Positions 1 through 5,000 of a DNA stretch of 7,729 bases are shown piece by piece; position 1 is the stretch's first letter; each line of letters begins with the position of its first letter. Made by a program: the position numbers and the translations under genes. The notes beneath the pieces were generated by a model. The model ran no database searches, had not been told where the DNA came from, and saw nothing but the letters and a program-made list of their open reading frames with translations. This stretch comes from an uncultured Oscillospiraceae bacterium (GTDB lineage: Bacteria > Bacillota > Clostridia > Oscillospirales > Oscillospiraceae): assembly GCA_904398675.1 (NCBI GenBank), contig CAJFPI010000058.1, positions 1-7,729 on the forward strand, read 5' to 3'.

Positions 1-1167
1 CAGCTCCTTGCCCTCCATAAACTCCAGGCTGGCGCCGCCGCCGGTGGAGATGTGGGTCATCTTGTCGGCATAGCCCAGCTGCTGCACCGCGGCCGCGCTG
101 TCGCCGCCGCCGATGATGGTGATGGCCTGGCTCTTGCTGAGCGCCTCGGCCACGGCCTTGGTGCCGGCGGCAAAGGCGGGGAACTCAAAGACACCCATGG
201 GCCCGTTCCAGATGATGGTGCCGGCGTCCTTCACAGCCTCGGCATAGGCGGCGATGGACTTGGGGCCGATGTCCATGCCCATGCAGTCGTCGGGGATATG
301 CATGGTCTCCACCAGAACAGGCTCTGCGTCAGCAGAAAACTCCTTGGCGCAGACGGTGTCCTCCGGCAGCAGGAAACGGACGCCCTTTTCCTTGGCCTTG
401 GCCATCATGTCGCTGCAATAGGAGATCCAGTCCTCCTCCACCAGGCTCTTGCCGATGGATCCGCCCATGGCTTTAATAAAGGTATAGGTCATGCCGCCGC
501 CGATGATGATGGTGTCGGCGATTTCCAGCAGGTTGTTGATGACGCCGATCTTGCTGGACACCTTGCTGCCGCCCAGGATGGCCACCAGGGGGCGCTTGGG
601 ATTATCCAGCGCGCCGCCCAGGATCTCCAGCTCCTTCTGGATCAAAAAGCCGCTGACGGCAGGCAGATACGCCGCCACGCCGGCGGTGGAGGCGTGGGCG
701 CGGTGCACTGCGCCGAAGGCGTCGGAGACATAGAGCTCCGCCATGTCCGCCAGAGCCTTGGCCAGCTCCGGATCGTTTTTCGTTTCACCCTTTTCAAAGC
801 GGGTGTTCTCCAGCAGCATGATCTGCCCCGGCTGCAGCGCGGCGGCCTTGGCCCTGGCGTCAGGCCCCACCACATCCTCGGCCATGATGACGTCCCGGCC
901 CAAAAGCTCGCCCAGCCGCTTGGCCACAGGCCGCAGGCTGAGGGAGGGGACCACTTCCCCCTTGGGCTTTCCCATGTGGGAGCAGGCGATGACGGCCGCT
1001 CCCTGGTCCAGCAGGTACTGGATGGTGGGCAGGGCGGCGCGGATGCGCTTGTCGTCGGTGATGACGCCGCTGCCGTCCTTGGCCATGGGCACGTTGAAGT
1101 CGCAGCGCAGCAGGACCTTTTTGCCCTTCACATCCACATCTTTTACGGTTTTCTTATGATAGTTCAT
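1..1167 (-). CDS. pgk: phosphoglycerate kinase, 3' end cut by window edge
   Basis: Transfers phosphate from 1,3-bisphosphoglycerate to ADP, giving 3-phosphoglycerate and ATP in cytoplasmic glycolysis. I translated the minus strand from ATG at 1167-1165 and it stays open for 389 codons to the window edge. The family is usually about 395-400 residues, so only about ten C-terminal residues are missing. Visible signatures in order: RCDFNVP at 21-27 (3-phosphoglycerate site), SHMGKPKGE at 63-71, ENTRF at 120-124, HRAHAST at 155-161, LGGSKVSSK at 198-206 (nucleotide side), WNGPMGVFE at 320-328, GGGDS at 353-357 and STGGGAS at 374-380. An AGGAGG at 1180-1175 lies seven bases before the ATG and fixes the start. 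It sits 90 bases downstream of trmL with no convincing terminator or promoter between, so read-through from trmL is possible. The gap and tpi genes often found beside pgk are not visible. Identity is very secure. Confidence 0.97.
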   Translation of the reverse strand, partial: MNYHKKTVKDVDVKGKKVLLRCDFNVPMAKDGSGVITDDKRIRAALPTIQYLLDQGAAVIACSHMGKPKGEVVPSLSLRPVAKRLGELLGRDVIMAEDVVGPDARAKAAALQPGQIMLLENTRFEKGETKNDPELAKALADMAELYVSDAFGAVHRAHASTAGVAAYLPAVSGFLIQKELEILGGALDNPKRPLVAILGGSKVSSKIGVINNLLEIADTIIIGGGMTYTFIKAMGGSIGKSLVEEDWISYCSDMMAKAKEKGVRFLLPEDTVCAKEFSADAEPVLVETMHIPDDCMGMDIGPKSIAAYAEAVKDAGTIIWNGPMGVFEFPAFAAGTKAVAEALSKSQAITIIGGGDSAAAVQQLGYADKMTHISTGGGASLEFMEGKEL

Positions 1168-1257
1168 ATGATTTCCTCCTATTGCCATCAAGCTTCTATT
1201 TCAGCTGCCGTGTACGCAGAATTGCCTGAAACGGGAAATGGACGGCGGAAGGATGTT

Positions 1258-1752
1258 TTATCCGTCCTCCGCCATCTCTCCGGTCCCCATGAGACCGGGG
1301 AATCCCTGCTGGCGCAGGGCCTCGTAGGTCAAGATCGCCACACTGTTGCTGAGGTTGAGGCTGCGTGCCTCGGCACGCATGGGCAGGCGGATGCACCGCT
1401 CCCGGTGCGCCTGGCGGAACCACAGGGGCAGACCAGCCGTCTCCTTGCCGAAGAAGAGCCAGCATCCGTCGGAAAAGGCCGCCTCGCTGTAGGGGCGGGG
1501 CGCCTTGGTGGTGGCGAGCCACAGGTTTTCCGCCGCCTGGGGGCAGCGCCGAAAGAGGGCGGCAAGATCCGGGTAGGTGTGGATCTCCACCAGGTGCCAG
1601 TAGTCCAGCCCCGCCCGGCGCACAGCCTTCTCCGAGATGTCGAAACCCAGGGGCTCCACCAGGTGGAGGACGCTGCCGGTGGCGGCGCAGGTCCGGGCGA
1701 TATTGCCGCAGTTCTGGGGAATTTCCGGCTCCACCAGCACGATATTCACCAT
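1258..1752 (-). CDS. trmL: tRNA (cytidine/uridine(34)-2'-O)-methyltransferase, SPOUT family
   Basis: Predicted to methylate the ribose 2'-OH of wobble nucleotide 34 in certain leucine tRNAs, using S-adenosylmethionine. The 164-residue product matches the compact TrmL/YibK type (E. coli TrmL is about 157 residues, one SPOUT domain with a knotted SAM site and no extra RNA-binding domain). Motif 1 is EPEIPQNCGNIAR at residues 8-20. RRAGLDYW follows at 45-52. Motif 2 is FGKETAGLP at 101-109 and motif 3 is RSLNLSNSVAI at 130-140. I start at ATG 1752-1750, giving MVNIVLVEPE as in the family. An in-frame ATG at 1794 would fall on the predicted -10 box and add 14 residues unlike the family. A GAGGGGAG-like site lies about ten bases upstream. 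The gene is first after its own promoter, and pgk follows. Family assignment is firm. The exact tRNA targets are inferred from the E. coli enzyme. Confidence 0.93.
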   Translation of the reverse strand: MVNIVLVEPEIPQNCGNIARTCAATGSVLHLVEPLGFDISEKAVRRAGLDYWHLVEIHTYPDLAALFRRCPQAAENLWLATTKAPRPYSEAAFSDGCWLFFGKETAGLPLWFRQAHRERCIRLPMRAEARSLNLSNSVAILTYEALRQQGFPGLMGTGEMAEDG

Positions 1753-1794
1753 TTCCGGTCCGCTCCCCTCTGCCCTGCCTTGGAATCGAACCAC

Positions 1795-1823
1795 ATTGTA
1801 ATATAAAATCTCCCGGATTTCAA
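1795..1823 (-). promoter_or_regulatory. sigma-A-type promoter for trmL
   Basis: Reading the minus strand, a -35 box TTGAAA (1823-1818) is followed by a 17-base spacer and a -10 box TACAAT (1800-1795). Transcription should start near 1788, leaving a leader of roughly 35 bases before the trmL ATG at 1752. Spacing and boxes are close to the vegetative consensus. Two further TATAAT boxes on the same strand, at 1844-1839 and 1876-1871, have no recognisable -35 at the right distance. Confidence 0.72.
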
Positions 1824-1901
1824 TAGAAAAACAGGAAAATTATAACGAAATATTCAATATCAATACTTCTATTATATACCGTTTTTGCTAAAATCACTAA
1901 A

Positions 1902-1929
1902 AATGCCGCTTCCGGGGCATTCTTTTTTT
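1902..1929. terminator. orphan bidirectional terminator-like hairpin
   Basis: A six-pair stem, AATGCC (1902-1907) with GGCATT (1916-1921), closes an eight-base loop. It is followed on the plus strand by one C and seven Ts (1923-1929). On the minus strand the stem is followed by a short T run as well. It lies in the divergent spacer, upstream of the promoters I assign to both trmL and the glmU-like gene, so no annotated gene in the window ends at it. The structure is seen directly; what it terminates is unknown. It could end a short unannotated transcript or insulate the two divergent units. Confidence 0.5.
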
Positions 1930-1988
1930 CCAAAAACGGGAATACGGCAAAAATGGGACTGAAAATTTATGAATTTCCCACAACCCCC

Positions 1989-2017
1989 TTGTTTTTACAG
2001 GGCACCCCGTATATAAT
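1989..2017 (+). promoter_or_regulatory. sigma-A-type promoter for glmU-prs-pth
   Basis: A -35 box TTGTTT (1989-1994) is followed by a 17-base spacer and a perfect -10 box TATAAT (2012-2017). The expected start is near 2024, about 34 bases before the first ATG of the glmU-like gene. The -35 matches the consensus only in its first three bases. The -10 and the spacing are optimal, and the surrounding DNA is AT-rich against a GC-rich genome. Confidence 0.7.
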
Positions 2018-2057
2018 AAATGCAACAACTCCAGCAGGAGGAAGGGAGTGATGTTCC

Positions 2058-3086
2058 ATGACCGAGCGCTGCGTGGCGATCCACCTGCCTGACCCGGATC
2101 ATGGGGAACATAATGAAAGGCCGCTGATGCTCCGGACCGTCTTGTTCTGCCCCGCACTGACCTGGTGCGTACGGGCCTGGATGGCCGGGGGCGTCGGGCG
2201 TTTTTTTGTTGTCTGCGACAGCCGCTGGCGGGACGAGGCTGCGGCCTGTTTCCCCGGTGAGCAGATTGTGGAGTACGGGAGCGAGGCGGACTGGCCCGCC
2301 CGCCGCCGGGAGCTGGAGACGGAGGGCTGCCGGATTGAGGAGATCCGGGAGCCGGTGATGCCCAGGGGAAGGATGATGATCTCCTTCCATTCGCCCCAGG
2401 AACTGGCCCGGCTGCAGGCGGCCTGCCATGGGGATACCATTGCCTACCACCTCGGCCGGGGCGTTCAGATCCTGGACCCGGCCAGCACCTATATCGACCC
2501 CCGGGTGGATATCGGCGCGGGGACGCTGCTCCTGCCCAACACCATCCTGCGGGGGGAGACGGTAGTGGGCGCGGACTGTGAGATCGGCCCCAACACCATG
2601 CTGGACGGCTGCCGTGTGGGGGATCGGACGGTGGTGAACCAGACCCAGGCGAAGGACAGCGAGATCCGGGAGGACTGTGAGATCGGCCCCTATACCCATA
2701 TCCGGCCCCACTGTGTTGTGGGCCGGGGCAGTAAGATCGGCGCCTTCGTGCAGCTGAAAAACTGCAATCTGGGCGAGGGGACCAAGATGGCCCACCTGAC
2801 GTATGTGGGCGACGCGGATGTGGGCGACCATGTGAATTTCGGCTGCGGCACGGTTACCAGCAACTATGACGGCTTTCAAAAGCACCGCACCACCATCGGA
2901 AACGAGGTCTTTATCGGCTGCAACACCAATCTTGTGCCGCCGGTGACGGTGGCGGACCGGGCATATATCGCCGCGGGGACCACGGTGACAAAGGACGTGC
3001 CGGCAGACAGCCTGGCCATCGGCCGGGTCCGGCAGGAGAACAAGGAAGACTGGGCGAGACGAAACCGCGAGCTGCGGAAAAAATAA
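2058..3086 (+). CDS. glmU: GlmU-like glucosamine-1-phosphate N-acetyltransferase with degenerate uridylyltransferase domain
   Basis: 342 residues, against about 455 for bifunctional GlmU. Residues 109-342 align well with the GlmU C-terminal left-handed beta-helix, which acetylates glucosamine-1-phosphate with acetyl-CoA for cell-wall precursor supply. Expected active-site residues are present: R216, K234, catalytic H246 and Y249 (AHLTYVGD), N260, N269-Y270 (NYDG), K275 and R323. Residues 1-108 replace a domain of about 230. CVAIHL (5-10) sits where GlmU has its first strand, but the GxGTRM nucleotide loop is gone (PDPDHGEHNE at 11-20). RPLMLRTVLFCPAL (21-34) resembles the segment after it, and the central uridylyltransferase part is absent. 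An in-frame TGA at 2049-2051 excludes an earlier start. GGGAG (2044-2048) lies nine bases before the ATG, and a stronger AGGAGG (2036-2041) is 16 bases away. Its position before prs and pth marks it as the positional GlmU. I infer it is acetyltransferase-only. No frameshift is evident, so it reads as a maintained gene rather than a broken one. Confidence 0.88.
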   Translation: MTERCVAIHLPDPDHGEHNERPLMLRTVLFCPALTWCVRAWMAGGVGRFFVVCDSRWRDEAAACFPGEQIVEYGSEADWPARRRELETEGCRIEEIREPVMPRGRMMISFHSPQELARLQAACHGDTIAYHLGRGVQILDPASTYIDPRVDIGAGTLLLPNTILRGETVVGADCEIGPNTMLDGCRVGDRTVVNQTQAKDSEIREDCEIGPYTHIRPHCVVGRGSKIGAFVQLKNCNLGEGTKMAHLTYVGDADVGDHVNFGCGTVTSNYDGFQKHRTTIGNEVFIGCNTNLVPPVTVADRAYIAAGTTVTKDVPADSLAIGRVRQENKEDWARRNRELRKK

Positions 3087-3145
3087 GGGTGCTTGTCACA
3101 CCACTCAAATTGCGGGAAAAGTAACGAAAAGAGAGGACACAGATT

Positions 3146-4102
3146 ATGATTTCCAGAGGAAAAGACATCAAGGTATTCTCCGGCAACGCAAACCCTAAGC
3201 TTGCCGCCGATATCTGCAAGTTTATCGGCATCAAGCTGGGCGAGAGCGAGGTGGGCACATTCTCCGACGGCGAGACCTTTGCCTCTATCTATGAGACCGT
3301 GCGCGGTTCAGACATCTTTCTGATCCAGTCCACCTGCACGCCTGTTAACGACAACCTGATGGAACTGCTCATCATGATCGACGCGATGAAACGCGCCAGC
3401 GCCGGCCGCATCACGGCCGTGATCCCCTATTTCGGCTATGCCCGCCAGGACCGCAAGGCCAAGGCCCGCGACCCCATCAGCGCCAAGCTTGTAGCCAACA
3501 TGCTCACCGCCGCCGGCGCGGACCGGGTGCTGACCATGGACCTCCACGCCGCCCAGATCCAGGGCTTTTTCGACATCCCCGTGGACAATCTTCTGGGCAA
3601 CCCCATCTTCGTGGACTACTACGCCAAGAAATTCGGCGAGGGCTGCGAAAATATGGTGGTGGTCTCCCCTGACGTGGGCAGCGTGGCCCGTGCCCGGGCC
3701 TTTGCCCAGAAGCTTCACATGCAGCTGGCCATCGTGGACAAGCGCCGGCAGAAGGCAAACCAGTGCGAGGTGATGAACGTCATCGGCGATGTGTCAGGCA
3801 AGGACTGCATCCTCTTTGACGACATGGTGGACACCGCCGGGAGCCTCTGCAACGCGGCGAAGGCCGTGGTGGAGGTGGGCGGCGCCCACACTGTGTACGC
3901 CTGCGCCAGCCACGGCGTCCTCTCCGGCCCGGCGCTGGAGCGGATCCGGAACAGCGTTATCACGGAGCTGGCCCTGCTGGACACCATCCCCGCCGCCGAG
4001 GGCGCCTGCGAGAAGATCAAATATCTCACCGTGGCGCCCATGTTTGCCGAGGCCATCGAGCGCATCTACCAGGAGATCTCGGTATCCAAGCTGTTTCTGT
4101 AA
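3146..4102 (+). CDS. prs: ribose-phosphate pyrophosphokinase (PRPP synthase)
   Basis: Makes 5-phosphoribosyl-1-diphosphate from ribose-5-phosphate and ATP in the cytoplasm, feeding purine, pyrimidine, NAD, histidine and tryptophan synthesis. The 318-residue length is normal for the class I bacterial enzyme. Visible motifs: GNANPKLA at 13-20, SDGE at 40-43, YARQDRKAKARDPIS at 98-112 (ATP-binding region), the metal-binding MDLHAAQIQGFF at 131-142, SPDVGSVARARAFA at 174-187, the flexible catalytic-loop basic residues DKRR at 198-201, and the PRPP loop DDMVDTAG at 225-232. A GAGAGG at 3131-3136 lies nine bases before the ATG. It starts 59 bases after the glmU-like gene with no clear promoter between, consistent with one transcript, and a terminator-like hairpin follows its stop. 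Nothing is anomalous. Identity is very secure. Confidence 0.97.
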   Translation: MISRGKDIKVFSGNANPKLAADICKFIGIKLGESEVGTFSDGETFASIYETVRGSDIFLIQSTCTPVNDNLMELLIMIDAMKRASAGRITAVIPYFGYARQDRKAKARDPISAKLVANMLTAAGADRVLTMDLHAAQIQGFFDIPVDNLLGNPIFVDYYAKKFGEGCENMVVVSPDVGSVARARAFAQKLHMQLAIVDKRRQKANQCEVMNVIGDVSGKDCILFDDMVDTAGSLCNAAKAVVEVGGAHTVYACASHGVLSGPALERIRNSVITELALLDTIPAAEGACEKIKYLTVAPMFAEAIERIYQEISVSKLFL

Positions 4103-4122
4103 GATCTGTACATCATCCGCTG

Positions 4123-4150
4123 GGGCCGCCGCATCCGCGGCGGCCCTTTT
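4123..4150 (+). terminator. terminator-like hairpin between prs and pth
   Basis: A ten-pair perfect GC stem, GGGCCGCCGC (4123-4132) with GCGGCGGCCC (4137-4146), has a four-base loop and is followed by TTTT (4147-4150). The stem is very strong but the T tract is short, so it may be a partial terminator or attenuator that lowers pth expression relative to prs. It starts about 20 bases after the prs stop and ends 28 bases before the pth start. No separate pth promoter is evident after it. Confidence 0.6.
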
Positions 4151-4178
4151 GCGGCACGCGGAAGAGAAGGAGAGCACG

Positions 4179-4772
4179 ATGCTGTTTCAGAAAAAGGCCG
4201 GGCCGGTATCCTGGCTGCTGGTGTGCCTGGGAAACCCCGGGAAACAGTATGAAAAAACCCGGCACAACATTGGATTCATGGCGGCGGACGCCCTGGAGAA
4301 ACGGGCCGGGACAAAATTCAACAAGCTGCGCTACCGCGCCCTCACCGGCGAAGTGGAGCTGGGCGGACAGCGGGTGCTGGTCGTCAAGCCCCAGACCTAC
4401 ATGAATCTCAGCGGCGAGGCGGTGAAGCTGGCCGGCGCCTTCTACAAGATCCCGCCGGACCACATCCTGGTGATCTATGACGACGTGTCCCTGCCTCTGG
4501 GCAAGCTGCGCATCCGCGCCAGCGGCAGCGCCGGGGGCCACAACGGCATCAAGAACATCATCGCCCACCTGGGTACCGACGCCTTCCCCCGCATCAAGGT
4601 GGGGGTGGGCGCCCCGGCCCACCCGGAGTATGAGATGGTGGACTGGGTCATCGGCAATTTCACGCCGGCGGAAAAAAAGGTGGTGGACCAGGCCGTTGAG
4701 AAGGCCCTGGACGCGGCGGAGTGCCTGATCGCCCACGGCGTCGGCGAGGCCCAGAACCGCTACAACGGATAA
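4179..4772 (+). CDS. pth: peptidyl-tRNA hydrolase
   Basis: Cleaves the ester bond of peptidyl-tRNAs that fall off the ribosome, recycling tRNA in the cytoplasm. The product is 197 residues, normal for bacterial Pth. CLGNPG at 16-21 carries N19. TRHNIGF at 27-33 holds the catalytic histidine H29. QTYMNLSGE at 72-80 carries M75 and N76. YDDVSLPLGKLRIR at 100-113 supplies the aspartate that activates the histidine, and GGHNGIKNI at 119-127 carries N122. The reading frame is open well upstream of this point, but family length and AAGGAG at 4167-4172, six bases before ATG 4179, set the start here. MLFQKKAGPVS precedes the usual N-terminal strand and is about eight residues longer than in E. coli. 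The neighbours fit the Firmicute glmU-prs-pth cluster, without ctc between prs and pth and without mfd after pth. Confidence 0.96.
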   Translation: MLFQKKAGPVSWLLVCLGNPGKQYEKTRHNIGFMAADALEKRAGTKFNKLRYRALTGEVELGGQRVLVVKPQTYMNLSGEAVKLAGAFYKIPPDHILVIYDDVSLPLGKLRIRASGSAGGHNGIKNIIAHLGTDAFPRIKVGVGAPAHPEYEMVDWVIGNFTPAEKKVVDQAVEKALDAAECLIAHGVGEAQNRYNG

Positions 4773-4792
4773 AACAGACAGACATCGCACGC

Positions 4793-4833
4793 AAAAACAG
4801 CAGCGCCCGGGAGACGATCGTCTCCCGGGCGCT
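4793..4833 (-). terminator. 32-base perfect palindrome with T tract on the minus strand
   Basis: Bases 4802-4833 are a perfect self-complementary palindrome of 16 bases per arm, with outer sequence AGCGCCCGGGAGACGA and its reverse complement. As RNA it would form a very stable hairpin. On the minus strand it is followed after four bases by five Ts (4797-4793), which suits a terminator for the leftward LTA-synthase-family gene. On the plus strand no T run follows, but the hairpin could still protect the 3' end of the pth transcript. It therefore probably serves as the shared end of two convergent genes. Confidence 0.6.
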
Positions 4834-4835
4834 AA

Positions 4836-4995
4836 GGCTGTCAAAATGCCGTTGCTTTCCCACGGCAGAGCCGTGGGAAAGTCCTTGTTCCACAAGCCGC
4901 ACGCCTTGCACAGCAAGGCTTTGCGGGGCATTTGATTTCATGCGAGGCGGGCTTTGCCCCCTCGAGCCCCCTCCCTGTGAGGTTTTTTGACAGCC
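4836..4995. repeat. 160-base structured element with 11-base inverted ends
   Basis: The ends are a perfect 11-base inverted repeat: GGCTGTCAAAA at 4836-4846 and TTTTGACAGCC at 4985-4995. Inside are several short stems, each with a three-base loop: 12 pairs at 4855-4866/4870-4881, five pairs at 4884-4888/4892-4896, seven pairs at 4903-4909/4913-4919, and four pairs at 4949-4952/4956-4959. AAATGCC (4844-4850) can also pair with GGCATTT (4927-4933), enclosing the first three hairpins as a multibranch fold. No convincing gene lies inside. The layout suggests a non-autonomous MITE-like or REP-like dispersed repeat, or a structured RNA at the 3' end of pth or of the leftward gene. No target-site duplication is obvious at the borders. 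The structure is seen; the nature is inference. Confidence 0.5.
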
Positions 4996-5000
4996 GCCCC

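Noticed and set aside
1240..1273. Inverted repeat over the trmL stop codon (for example GGCGGA with TCCGCC)
   Set aside because: The stem is interrupted, the loop is long and no T tract follows on the minus strand, so a terminator is not supported.
52..1806. A 584-codon plus-strand open frame opposite pgk and trmL
   Set aside because: It is a GC-bias shadow of two well-matched genes on the other strand, has no recognisable family, and spans both genes and the trmL promoter.
2051..2092. A 13-codon frame starting at ATG 2051, just before the glmU-like start
   Set aside because: It overlaps the real start out of frame, is short, and has no sign of being a regulatory leader peptide. It cannot be excluded but is not supported.
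1995..2885. Minus-strand open frame of 296 codons opposite the glmU-like gene
   Set aside because: Its regular His/Pro/Gly-rich pattern is the mirror of the hexapeptide repeats of the beta-helix, and it runs through the opposite promoter region.
2461..3000. Repeated GDxx/IGxx-type codon patterns in the glmU-like gene
   Set aside because: These are the hexapeptide repeats of the left-handed beta-helix fold, not a DNA repeat or CRISPR-like array.
4113..4931. Minus-strand frames crossing the structured element and pth
   Set aside because: They are read through hairpins and an antisense coding region, without a ribosome site or family match.
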